A DNA stretch of 64,000 nt from contig NZ_JACOGA010000002.1 of NCBI RefSeq assembly GCF_014284175.1, positions 286,168 to 350,167 of the forward strand, written 5' to 3'. Both the position numbers and the translations under genes were made by a program. The notes under the pieces are model-generated. The model did no database searches and was not told where the DNA came from. It worked only from the letters and a program-made list of their open reading frames with translations. This DNA comes from Affinundibacterium flavidum (GTDB lineage: Bacteria > Pseudomonadota > Gammaproteobacteria > Burkholderiales > Burkholderiaceae_D). This document shows, one piece after another, positions 55,832 through 64,000 of this stretch. Numbering within the stretch: the stretch's first letter is position 1; every line of letters begins with the position of its first letter.

Positions 55832-58774
55832 TCAGAATTTATACCGCGCTCCGAGTAAAAATTCACGTCCAGTCACATTATTGACCACAACACTATCGCG
55901 GGCTCGGCTGATGAACTGGTCGTTGGTTTGATTCGTCAAGTTAGAACCTTCAAAACTGATTTCCCACTTGTCATTGATTTTATACGTGACGGACATATCG
56001 ACATTGAGCGTACTATTTTTGCCTTCAACATCATTATTATTCTGACCAGGAACACGGGTCAGGAAAGATGAGCGTTTAGATGCAGAGACACGCGCACTAA
56101 AAGCACCATCATCGTAATACAGCGTCGCGTTCCAAGATTTTGGCGACAGATTTAACAAGTCATCGGTAATCGTCACCGCGCTGGTTGGCGACACGACATA
56201 TTCAATTTTGGATTTCACATAAGTGTAGTTAAGCAAGCTACCGAAATTCTTGCCCCAACTTGGCAAGAAAGTGAATGGCTGTTGATAGTTCAATTCAAAG
56301 CCACTCAATTTGCCACCCTTGGTATTAATTGGCGCGGTCACTTGAAATACTTCTTCCCCCGTGAAGTTGGCTGGCAACAAAGACATAGGCAAACCCGTGT
56401 CTTTAAAGGCGACGTTCGTGCGTATGCTTTGAATATAGGTATTGATATTCTTTTGGAATAAACCTAAACCGAGAAAAGCATTTTTGCCAAAGTACCACTC
56501 AAAATTGGAATCAAAAGTATTCGCGCGGAACGGTTGCAATAAAGGATTACCACTGGTCACAGACAAAGTACCGGTGGTGGAAATAGTACCGCCAGGATTG
56601 AGGTTACCAAGTTGCGGACGTGCCATGACCTTGGCGGCTGCAAAGCGGGCAATGAAGTCTTTGGTCAGATTCAAGGCGACATTCACCGACGGCAAAGTAT
56701 TACTATACGAATTACGTACCGTCACTTCGGTGCCGCCAGCATTGGCTTGATAGCCAGTAGCAAGTTGCTCGGTTTGCACATAGCGCACGCCAAAATTGCC
56801 GCGTACTGGGAAGCCCGCGATATTATTCGTGAAGTCACCCATCACAAACGCGCTCTTATCATTCTCGGTCACAGCGCGGTTATTGCCACGCGCATTGCCA
56901 TTCGTGATCGAAGATAAAGTGAAATCGCCAGGGCCACCTGCTGGTCCACTCTTTAGACAATTACAGTAAATATCATAGGCTTTCGCAATCGCATTCAGAT
57001 CAGGAATCAACCATGAAGTTGGTGTGCCCGTTGGTAAATTTTGCCCGCGTCCGAAGCCCGTGAGTTGCGTCGTTAAACTCGCGATCGTCGTGCCTGCCGC
57101 TGGTGCAAAGATCGTGTCATTTTGGTTGACGCGGCGTGATTCATAGGAGTCAAAGGTGTACTTCTTCACATCAACACCTGCGCGCAATGTGAGCTTATCT
57201 TCGATCGCATCCCAAGCGAAATCCAGATGCGCGACATCATTACGATTATTCGCTCCTTGTGGCCGGATGCGGATTTCGCTGGTCGTCGTATTGGCAACGG
57301 TTGCGGCCTGTGTCCCGCTCGTTACCTGTGGCACCGATGCCAAGGTCATAGGGCCCGTGCTGGAAGCAGGATCAAACGGATAGGTAATCACAGGCAGACG
57401 ATCATTATTGCGGAAATCCAGCGCATAACCATTCACATTGATCGCATCCAATGTGGTCGTGGTTTGCACAGGATTGGCAAACTTAGAGGTAGCGCGCCCG
57501 AGCTTGGCACTCATACGCAGAGTTTGACTGAACTGATGGTCGAGACTTAAAGTCGGTTGCGTGAAGGTGGTCGATAGCTGATCGAAACGGGATTCAGCGC
57601 GGATATCGACACCGTTATACATGCCGTATAGCAAAGCACCATTCGGCGCGTATTCGGTTTTCACCACACTCGTTTGCGGCTTACCACCCTGACTAGCGCT
57701 ACGGCTAAACGAAATCGCTTCAAGAAAATCTTCTTGGCGCGTGGCGTCCAATTTGGAATACAGTAAATCCAGAGAAAAAACCGTGCCACGTTGCGGCTTG
57801 TATTGCAGCGATGCCGTTAATCCCAGGCGATCTTGATCATGCGTTAAGCGGCCATAACGTGGCAGGCGAGGGACAAAATTATTCGCCGAACTGGCGAGAT
57901 TGTAGGCATCAATATTCTCAGGTGTATTTGGCAAACGCGCGACGCCTTGCGCCGCCGGACCGCAAGTCGTCGCGGTGGTTGTGGGATTAAGCGGTGTCAC
58001 GCCGACAGGTGAACACCAACCACCAGATGATGGGCCATTATCCCAACGTACCGTACTGAATCCCTCTTCATACACGCGGCGTTTAGAAAAAGCGCCTGAC
58101 AATAAAGCACCAAAAGTATTATCGGCATTCGTATTCGAAATTAAAAAGCCGACCCGAGGATCCGTTTTTTGCGACAAATCGTTGTAGCGACCTTTCGCCA
58201 TCACCGTCGCATTAAAACCGCGTAGGTCAAACGGACGCATAGTTTGCAAATCAACTGTCGCGCCAAGTGAACCTTCATCCACATCGGCTGAAGCGCTCTT
58301 ACGGACAGTCAGGGAATTAAATAATTCAGAAGGGAATACATTGAAGTCAAAACCACGCGAACGATTGGCACCGCCCGAACTGTCCGTGCCGCCTGTGGTC
58401 GCCAAGCCTTCAATACCGTTAATACGAACGCGGGTGAAATCTTGCCCTAGACCACGCACCGTAATACTGCGTCCTTCACCAGCATCTCGGTCAATCACCA
58501 CACCTGGAATACGCTGTAAAGATTCTGCCAAATTGGTATCGGGGAATTTCCCCATGTCTTCTGATTTGATGACGTCAACGATGCCATTGTCGTCACGCTT
58601 TTTATTCAAGGCACTTTCGAGAGAGGCGCGAAGTCCGGTAATCACGACCAAGGTCGGCTGTTCATCGGCCTTAGATTTAGCATCCTGAGCATAAGCACTG
58701 CTAATCGCTAATGCCAGTACTGATGTGCTCAGTGCCAGACGCTGTATATTTTTTCTCAAAATGCGCTTGTGCAT
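55832..58774 (-). CDS. TonB-dependent receptor (oligosaccharide type)
   Basis: This outer-membrane receptor should import pectin oligosaccharides with energy from TonB-ExbBD. The 980-residue protein has a signal peptide (about 1-29, SSAYAQD), a TonB-box-like TLVVITGLRAS at 41-51, a plug domain with SLQRIPGVVIDRDAGEGRSI and VRGLGQDFTRVRINGIE, and a 22-strand barrel ending FLLGARYKF. The plug start belongs to the group typical of Xanthomonas/Caulobacter polysaccharide loci rather than siderophore receptors. It is the first gene of the leftward half of the pectin locus. Confidence 0.94.
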   Translation of the reverse strand: MHKRILRKNIQRLALSTSVLALAISSAYAQDAKSKADEQPTLVVITGLRASLESALNKKRDDNGIVDVIKSEDMGKFPDTNLAESLQRIPGVVIDRDAGEGRSITVRGLGQDFTRVRINGIEGLATTGGTDSSGGANRSRGFDFNVFPSELFNSLTVRKSASADVDEGSLGATVDLQTMRPFDLRGFNATVMAKGRYNDLSQKTDPRVGFLISNTNADNTFGALLSGAFSKRRVYEEGFSTVRWDNGPSSGGWCSPVGVTPLNPTTTATTCGPAAQGVARLPNTPENIDAYNLASSANNFVPRLPRYGRLTHDQDRLGLTASLQYKPQRGTVFSLDLLYSKLDATRQEDFLEAISFSRSASQGGKPQTSVVKTEYAPNGALLYGMYNGVDIRAESRFDQLSTTFTQPTLSLDHQFSQTLRMSAKLGRATSKFANPVQTTTTLDAINVNGYALDFRNNDRLPVITYPFDPASSTGPMTLASVPQVTSGTQAATVANTTTSEIRIRPQGANNRNDVAHLDFAWDAIEDKLTLRAGVDVKKYTFDSYESRRVNQNDTIFAPAAGTTIASLTTQLTGFGRGQNLPTGTPTSWLIPDLNAIAKAYDIYCNCLKSGPAGGPGDFTLSSITNGNARGNNRAVTENDKSAFVMGDFTNNIAGFPVRGNFGVRYVQTEQLATGYQANAGGTEVTVRNSYSNTLPSVNVALNLTKDFIARFAAAKVMARPQLGNLNPGGTISTTGTLSVTSGNPLLQPFRANTFDSNFEWYFGKNAFLGLGLFQKNINTYIQSIRTNVAFKDTGLPMSLLPANFTGEEVFQVTAPINTKGGKLSGFELNYQQPFTFLPSWGKNFGSLLNYTYVKSKIEYVVSPTSAVTITDDLLNLSPKSWNATLYYDDGAFSARVSASKRSSFLTRVPGQNNNDVEGKNSTLNVDMSVTYKINDKWEISFEGSNLTNQTNDQFISRARDSVVVNNVTGREFLLGARYKF

Positions 58775-59236
58775 GATGTCGTCCTTTAGTCTCGAGTTTT
58801 ATTGTGACTTAGCTTATTTTCCGGGCTAAGTTTGATCCGATTCTAAAAGTAATCTCGCCAGCAAGGCGAGAACTATTCATGGTGACAAATAAGCAAATCA
58901 GGTGATGAGAATGTTTCTTAGGCAAGCTTCTGAAAAACATTGCAATTTCAAATTACGTAAAAAGTCATCTAAATTACATTCTAACTAGACCAACTTCGTC
59001 AAAATTTTCATTCAATTTCCGATATGAAACATTTATCATAGATCCATAACGGGCTTTTAATCGGCGAAATTATTTTCAAGATTTGCGCAAAAAAACAACA
59101 ATTGGCCTTACCAAATGTATTTTTTGGTTCACCAAAATAGGTTTTTTGGTCAATCCAAATTTGGTACTTATCATGCCAAAAATCTGCAGATGGATGCACA
59201 AACCCAACTGGTAAAGACGCGACAAATGAATCGCCT
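58775..59236. other. Leader and promoter region of the TonB receptor
   Basis: This 462-base region holds a small hairpin in the receptor leader (CTCGCC-AGCAA-GGCGAG at 58854-58870), a CTTAGC...GCTAAG pair at 58810-58830, AT-rich sequence, and three phased palindromic operators at 59102-59158. No gene is seen; the leftward 98-residue frame across it overlaps the operators and the next gene. Confidence 0.55.
59102..59158. promoter_or_regulatory. Three phased TTGG-N5-CCAA operators upstream of the TonB receptor
   Basis: The sites are TTGGCCTTACCAA (59102-59114), TTTTGGTTCACCAAAA (59122-59137, an exact palindrome with a 2-base centre) and TTTGGTCAATCCAAA (59145-59159). Centres are at about 59108, 59129.5 and 59152, that is 21-22 bases apart, two helical turns. 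A weaker fourth half-site (TTTGGTACTTA) begins at 59160. They share the form of the pair at 48602-48633, so one regulator probably binds both ends of the locus. The gap to the receptor start (about 330 bases) implies a long leader. Confidence 0.75.
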
Positions 59237-59542
59237 TTACGGCGATTTGCGAATTTTTTGTAGCAATTGCTCCACCTCATGCCCCAAAGGAATTTGATGT
59301 TCACGCAATAGCTGTACGTGCAAGACCAAGTTCTCTAAGACCAACTTAGCCGCCACCGCCAGTAAGCTCAGATGTTTATCTTCCTCACTGAAACTTTCCA
59401 TTCGCGCGGCCATTTCGCAAAGATGCAGCGCTACGATCTCCCTCAGCTCGTCTTCTTTGAACGGAAGGTCAGCGAAATCGATAGGATCTTCACGTTCGAC
59501 TTCTTGCATCAAAAGTTGCAGCATTTCTGGTGTAATAGACAT
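59237..59542 (-). CDS. Orphan 101-aa protein co-transcribed with the CHASE kinase
   Basis: I do not recognise this protein. It is acidic and mostly helical (EMLQLLMQEVEREDP..., LHLCEMAARMESFSEEDKH, AAKLVLENLVLHVQLLREH), without membrane segments or signal peptide. A strong ribosome-binding site (AGGAG, eight bases before the ATG) and the 30-base gap from the histidine kinase argue that it is real and translated with it. It might be a regulator or adaptor of the kinase. Confidence 0.8.
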   Translation of the reverse strand: MSITPEMLQLLMQEVEREDPIDFADLPFKEDELREIVALHLCEMAARMESFSEEDKHLSLLAVAAKLVLENLVLHVQLLREHQIPLGHEVEQLLQKIRKSP

Positions 59543-59572
59543 GGCTTGCTCCTGAGGGCGTCCAGCATCAGC

Positions 59573-62155
59573 TTATTGGGTTAGATCAGCATCCTGCGGG
59601 GCGTCATTGCGTGGCAATGGCAAGGCGAACCAGAAGCAAGTACCCTTCCCCACCTCAGACGTGAAACCTATCTCGCCGCCCATTTGTTCTATCAATTTCT
59701 TACTGATATTTAATCCCAGGCCGGTGCTTCCCTGTTGGCGCGTATCGGTGCAATCAGCTTGCGCAAATGCCTCAAAGATGCGCGGCTGAAAATCGAGCGG
59801 TATGCCGCTGCCATGATCTTCCACATACACGACGACTTGATTCTCTTGCTTACGCAAACTGAGTAAGACCACATCACCGGCATGTGAAAATTTAGCGGCA
59901 TTCGATAACAGATTCGCCAACACTTGCTTGACCCGATCAGGGTCAGCATCAATGTGACAATCCTCATCCCCGCCATCCACGCTTTCCAGGCAATCGACCA
60001 AGTTGATTTTTACAGAAAACCCCGCCGCATACGCTGCATTTTCATCAATCGCCTGTTGCAATAAGACCCGCAAACTAACCCGACTGATATTCATTGCCAT
60101 TTTGCCGGACAGTAGTTTCTCCATATCGAGAATGTCGTTAACCAAAGTGATCAAGCGTTGACTATTTCTATTGGCGACTTTGACCAACTCCATGACTTTC
60201 GGCTCCAGTTGCCCCATCACCCCATTTTCCAGCAATCCTAGCGCACCGCGTATTGAGGTCACTGGCGTTCTTAACTCATGGCTTACAGTGGAAATAAATT
60301 CTGCTTTAATTCTGTCTATCTCTTTACGTTTAGAAATATCCACCATGGTACCGACCATACGCACAGCGCGGCCTTGTTCATCGCGTTTCACAATCAATCC
60401 GCGATCATAGATCCACTTATAACTACCGTCTTTACAGAGTAGTCGTAACTCCACCGCAAATCCTTTTGATGCGCTGTGCAGATGCGCATTCATTTCGCGT
60501 CTGACGTTCTCCCTATCATCGGGATGTATTCTATGTTCCCACTCAGTGACTTCATCATCGATTTCAGAATCTGCGTAGCCAAGCATCTCTTTTCCGCGTA
60601 CGGACAATTTCACTTTATTCGTGATCAGATTCCAGTCCCACACGCCATCGCCACTGCCCTCGATCGCAAAAGCCCAACGCTCTTCGCTCAAGCGTAAGGA
60701 TTCAAATGCAGCTTCTTTTTCTTGCTCAAGTTGTTTGATCGGACTAATGTCCATCCCAACCCCACAAGTACCAATAATTCTGCCGGCTGAATCAAACAAA
60801 GGTGATCTAATGACCAAATAGACTCTACTGCCGCTTTCTTTGTGGACGATGGTTTCCGTGCGCAAAGTGGCGCCACTTTGCAATATGATTTTGTCATTTT
60901 CTCGTACAGTTGCCCAAAAATATTCAGGTAATACTTCAGTGTAGTGTTTACCACAAACTAATTCATTGCGGCATTCAAAAACCGACTCGTACTCTTTGTT
61001 CACATACAAATAGCGTCCTTGTGTATTGCGCACATGAATGAAGGAAGTCGTGCAATCCATCACCGATTTAAATAGATTTGAATTGTGTTCATTACGCACT
61101 ATGGCATCTTCTTCCCGACGCTTAGCTGTGCTGAGCGCAAAGAACAAACCCAGATTAAACAGGATGCCGCCAATTGCAATCAAGATGCTTTGCGTCTTAC
61201 CTGCTGCTTTCAAAAAATTCTGATTTGCAGTTACCCGCAACAACCACTTATGCCCACCGATTTCTGTGGTCAACTCGCGCCTATAGTCAGAATGAGCGAC
61301 CGTCATAGCGCCTACACTGCTATATAACGATGAATCTAGATTGGAGGCGCCGCTGTCAAAAATTTCCAAATCGACGTCACTAATCGCGGTACCAAAAATT
61401 CCCCGCATCAAGTCTTTCATACGAAAAGCACCACAAATCAATGCACGCAAATTTTTACGCCTCTCATCTGCACTATTGAGTGAAGCTCGCTGATGAAATA
61501 CCGGATAACAAAAAATGAATCCGTACTGCGCATCTTGGGTATTTTCTTGTACTAGTTTGACCGCAGCAGACATGCTTGGCATGCCTAAGTCAATCGCCCT
61601 ATCCATCGCTTCTCGACGTATGGGATTAGTGTACATATCGAAACCAAATGCGCGCAGATTGCGCCCAGAAAACGGTTCTACGTAGACTAAGCTGTGATAG
61701 ACCTCACGTGCTGGTTGCTCAGGAATAATGGTGTAATTGGGAAAACCTTCGGCACGCACACTGGCGATATGAGCAGCTTTATCCTGAGCCCGAATCGGAA
61801 AATCAACCGCCATGTTTTGTAAGCCGGGGAAGTTCTGTTCAATGTTTGCATTCTCTACAAAGTCATGCCACTCTTGTCGGCTAACATGAGAGCTGCCGAC
61901 GAACAGGCCAACACCGCCGTTCAAAAATTGCTGGTATTGCTGCATGCGTGTGAGCACCGCATCTCGAGTGCTATTGACCCGTCTTTCGAATCGTTCCTGT
62001 GCCAAATCATGCAAATGTTGATCCGCATAATTCCAGGCAACGGCGGTCAAAACCACAGAGCATAAAAAGATCAGGCGATAGGCATAGGAACGCGAATAGC
62101 CTTTGCGCCTAGCGCTGGTCTGGATCGCTTCAAAGCTAGGAGGTAAGTCCTTCAC
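59573..62155 (-). CDS. CHASE-PAS-PAS sensor histidine kinase
   Basis: An 860-residue membrane kinase with helices at about 25-42 and 322-342 flanking a periplasmic CHASE domain (about 70-290, VGLFVGSSHVSRQEW and GFDMYTNPIRREAM). PAS1 is at about 355-475, PAS2 (with PAC, VTEWEHRIHPDDRENV) at about 490-610, the dimerisation domain has His626 (SHELRTP), and the ATPase domain has the nucleotide boxes DHGSGIP and GSTGLGLNIS at about 790-830. There is no receiver domain and no response regulator beside it, so its partner lies elsewhere. CHASE domains sense small extracellular ligands. It is followed by the 101-residue orphan gene. Confidence 0.93.
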   Translation of the reverse strand: MKDLPPSFEAIQTSARRKGYSRSYAYRLIFLCSVVLTAVAWNYADQHLHDLAQERFERRVNSTRDAVLTRMQQYQQFLNGGVGLFVGSSHVSRQEWHDFVENANIEQNFPGLQNMAVDFPIRAQDKAAHIASVRAEGFPNYTIIPEQPAREVYHSLVYVEPFSGRNLRAFGFDMYTNPIRREAMDRAIDLGMPSMSAAVKLVQENTQDAQYGFIFCYPVFHQRASLNSADERRKNLRALICGAFRMKDLMRGIFGTAISDVDLEIFDSGASNLDSSLYSSVGAMTVAHSDYRRELTTEIGGHKWLLRVTANQNFLKAAGKTQSILIAIGGILFNLGLFFALSTAKRREEDAIVRNEHNSNLFKSVMDCTTSFIHVRNTQGRYLYVNKEYESVFECRNELVCGKHYTEVLPEYFWATVRENDKIILQSGATLRTETIVHKESGSRVYLVIRSPLFDSAGRIIGTCGVGMDISPIKQLEQEKEAAFESLRLSEERWAFAIEGSGDGVWDWNLITNKVKLSVRGKEMLGYADSEIDDEVTEWEHRIHPDDRENVRREMNAHLHSASKGFAVELRLLCKDGSYKWIYDRGLIVKRDEQGRAVRMVGTMVDISKRKEIDRIKAEFISTVSHELRTPVTSIRGALGLLENGVMGQLEPKVMELVKVANRNSQRLITLVNDILDMEKLLSGKMAMNISRVSLRVLLQQAIDENAAYAAGFSVKINLVDCLESVDGGDEDCHIDADPDRVKQVLANLLSNAAKFSHAGDVVLLSLRKQENQVVVYVEDHGSGIPLDFQPRIFEAFAQADCTDTRQQGSTGLGLNISKKLIEQMGGEIGFTSEVGKGTCFWFALPLPRNDAPQDADLTQ

Positions 62156-62324
62156 AATTACTATCCCTAGGTGACTATTAGCCGATTAAGAATCTCATAT
62201 TCACTCTAATTGAAAACATGTAAGAAGCCAACTAAGATTGATGTATCGTGGTGAATCACCGACGACATAGCCTCAATTCAAGTTGATGACGTAGTAAATT
62301 CAACATTTTTTCATTTTGGGCACA

Positions 62325-62353
62325 AAAAAACCCGATATCAAATCGGGTTTTTT
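62325..62353. terminator. Bidirectional intrinsic terminator after fadD
   Basis: AAAAAACCCGAT pairs with ATCGGGTTTTTT around a 5-base loop. It lies 26 bases after the fadD stop on the minus strand and has T-runs in both directions. Confidence 0.9.
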
Positions 62354-62378
62354 GTAACACGTAGCTTAAGGGTCAACT

Positions 62379-64000
62379 TCAGGCTGCTGATTTTTCTGCT
62401 GGCTTCTCATCACGCAAAGCACGGCGCAGAATCTTACCCACATTAGTCTTAGGCAACTCGGTGCGGAATTCTATGTACTTTGGTTTTTTATACGCTGTGA
62501 ATTCTTCCTTACAGAATGCCATTAAAGCTTCTTTGGTTAAGGACGGATCTTTACGCACAACAAACAGTTTCACGGCTTCACCAGAATTTTCATCCGGTAC
62601 ACCGACGCAAGCACATTCCATCACACCCGGATGCCCAGCCACCACGCCTTCAATTTCAGTCGGATAGACATTAAAACCTGAGACCAAAATCATATCTTTC
62701 TTACGATCGACAATCTTCGTAAATCCACGCTCATCCATCACACCGATATCGCCAGATTTGAAGAAGCCATCTGCCGTAAATGATTTCGCTGTTTCATCTG
62801 GACGATTCCAATAACCAAGCATCACTTGCGGACCGCGGATCGCGATTTCACCACTTTCGCCCAAAGGCACTGGATTCCCATCATCATCCAAAATCGCGAT
62901 TTCAGTCGATGGAATAGGCAGGCCAATACTGCCACTAAACTCTGTCGCATTCGCATAATTCGCGGTTGCCACTGGTGAGGTTTCGGATAAACCATAGCCT
63001 TCGGCAATCGCGCATCCGGTCACCGCTTTCCAACGATCAGCGACCGATTTTTGTACTGCCATACCGCCACCAGTACAAACCATATAACCAGAAAAATCGG
63101 TATTGGCAAACTCAGGATTATTCAACAGTGCGTTATATAAGGTGTTCACCGCGGGGAAAATATTGACCTTATATTTTTTGAGTTCTTTGACAAAGCCCGG
63201 AATATCACGCGGGTTAGGAATTAACAAATTCAAACCGCCAGTGCGAGTACCGACCATGCAGCAAATCGTCAGCGCAAAAATATGGTATAGCGGCAAAGCA
63301 CAAACATAAATTAATTGTTTGGTGTCTTGATGAACGTCCATACTAGGTTTTAACCAAGCATCATTTTGCAACACATTGGCGACGACATTTTTATGCGTTA
63401 ATACCGCGCCTTTTGAGACACCGGTTGTGCCACCTGTGTACTGCAAGAAAGCGACATCATCTAGCTTCATCTCGACTGGTTGAAATTTCATACCAGCGCC
63501 CTGTGCCACGATATCGTTGAAACGGAAAGAACCTGGCAAAGAAAAAGCCGGTACCAGTTTTTTCACATGACGCACAACGAAATTGACGATTGTCCCTTTC
63601 AAGCCGCCCAGTAAATCGCCCATGGAGCAGACCACAACATGCTTAATATCGGTCTGCGCAATTGCCTGCTCTAAGGTGATCGCAAAATTTTCCAAAACGA
63701 AAATCGCTTCCGCACCAGAATCTTTCAACTGATGTTCAAGTTCACGATGCGTATATAAGGGATTCACGTTCACAACGATATAACCTGCACGCAAAATGGC
63801 GGCTAAGGCGACTGGATATTGCAAGACATTTGGCATCATCACCGCTACGCGTGCGCCAGGTTTTAAGCCGCGACTTTGCAACCAGGCTGCAACTTTCTTG
63901 GACATGACATCGACTTCACGATACGTCAAAAATTTGTCCATGCACACATAGGCGTTACGGTCAGCATACGACTTAAATGCTTCTTCTAATAAATGCACCA
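62379..64000 (-). CDS. fadD: Long-chain fatty-acid-CoA ligase FadD (5' end beyond window)
   Basis: FadD activates long-chain fatty acids to acyl-CoA for beta-oxidation. The visible 539 residues contain the AMP-binding motif YTGGTTGVSKGAVLTHKN, GYGLSETSPV, the adenylate-forming motif, and GDIGVMDERGFTKIVDRKKD followed by ILVSGFNVYP. The first methionine in the window (63998, HLLEEAFKSYADRNAYVC) corresponds to about residue 30-35 of known FadD proteins, so the true start lies beyond base 64000. The terminator at 62325 closes the unit. Confidence 0.95.
   Translation of the reverse strand, partial: VHLLEEAFKSYADRNAYVCMDKFLTYREVDVMSKKVAAWLQSRGLKPGARVAVMMPNVLQYPVALAAILRAGYIVVNVNPLYTHRELEHQLKDSGAEAIFVLENFAITLEQAIAQTDIKHVVVCSMGDLLGGLKGTIVNFVVRHVKKLVPAFSLPGSFRFNDIVAQGAGMKFQPVEMKLDDVAFLQYTGGTTGVSKGAVLTHKNVVANVLQNDAWLKPSMDVHQDTKQLIYVCALPLYHIFALTICCMVGTRTGGLNLLIPNPRDIPGFVKELKKYKVNIFPAVNTLYNALLNNPEFANTDFSGYMVCTGGGMAVQKSVADRWKAVTGCAIAEGYGLSETSPVATANYANATEFSGSIGLPIPSTEIAILDDDGNPVPLGESGEIAIRGPQVMLGYWNRPDETAKSFTADGFFKSGDIGVMDERGFTKIVDRKKDMILVSGFNVYPTEIEGVVAGHPGVMECACVGVPDENSGEAVKLFVVRKDPSLTKEALMAFCKEEFTAYKKPKYIEFRTELPKTNVGKILRRALRDEKPAEKSAA

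Noticed and set aside
59008..59304. Leftward 98-residue frame across the operator cluster
   Set aside because: Overlaps the 101-residue gene, and its codons fall on the palindromic operators; no ribosome-binding site.

Overview
The window reads as a chromosomal segment of a betaproteobacterium of the order Burkholderiales, most likely family Oxalobacteraceae and perhaps an Undibacterium-like organism. This is inferred from the queA-tgt-yajC-secD-secF order with recG divergent from queA, and from overall protein character; no rRNA or tRNA is present to test it. Coding density is high, base composition is moderate, and there is no prophage, CRISPR array, intact insertion sequence or tRNA gene. 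Small non-autonomous inverted-repeat (MITE-like) elements are frequent between genes.

Region by region. (1) 0-11.4 kb is core housekeeping: secF, secD and yajC (Sec translocation), tgt and queA (queuosine in tRNA), and divergent recG. The usual tgt-yajC junction is interrupted by a MITE-like element and a 774-residue secreted protein of unknown function. (2) 11.4-17.2 kb is a signalling pair: a large hybrid histidine kinase with a FixL-like PAS domain overlaps a REC-EAL-REC cyclic-di-GMP phosphodiesterase. (3) 17.2-25.6 kb holds a peroxisomal-MFE-like short-chain dehydrogenase, an M50 site-2 protease homologue, a DUF6265 protein, a giant S9 peptidase, a secreted hypothetical protein and a DEDDy exonuclease. 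(4) 25.7-31 kb carries a tupBCA tungstate importer, a LysR regulator and an Atm1-type ABC exporter. (5) 31-43.9 kb mixes a YciA-type thioesterase, two orphan periplasmic binding proteins, two Lrp/AsnC regulators each divergent from an arginine/citrulline catabolic gene (arginase, CtlX), a copper module (copA-cueR plus divergent copZ, with a recognisable CueR promoter), lrgAB and a LysR gene. (6) 43.9-48.4 kb is AT-richer and holds small orphan proteins, two SRPBCC-fold proteins and one gene broken by an in-frame stop. (7) 48.6-59.2 kb is a pectin utilisation locus: GH105, DUF4861 and GH28 rightward; TonB receptor, pectate lyase and a TauE/SafE permease leftward. (8) 59.2-64 kb has a CHASE-PAS-PAS histidine kinase with a small orphan partner, and a 5'-truncated fadD.

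The most notable structure is regulatory. Clusters of TTGG-N5-CCAA-like palindromes, spaced about two helical turns apart, lie at both outer ends of the pectin locus: two sites upstream of GH105 and three on the far side of the TonB receptor. They look like targets of one GntR/FadR-type uronate regulator that is not encoded in this window. Also notable are a MITE inserted between the CueR-type promoter and copA with a 3-bp target duplication, and a MITE whose terminal repeat supplies the last codons and stop of queA.
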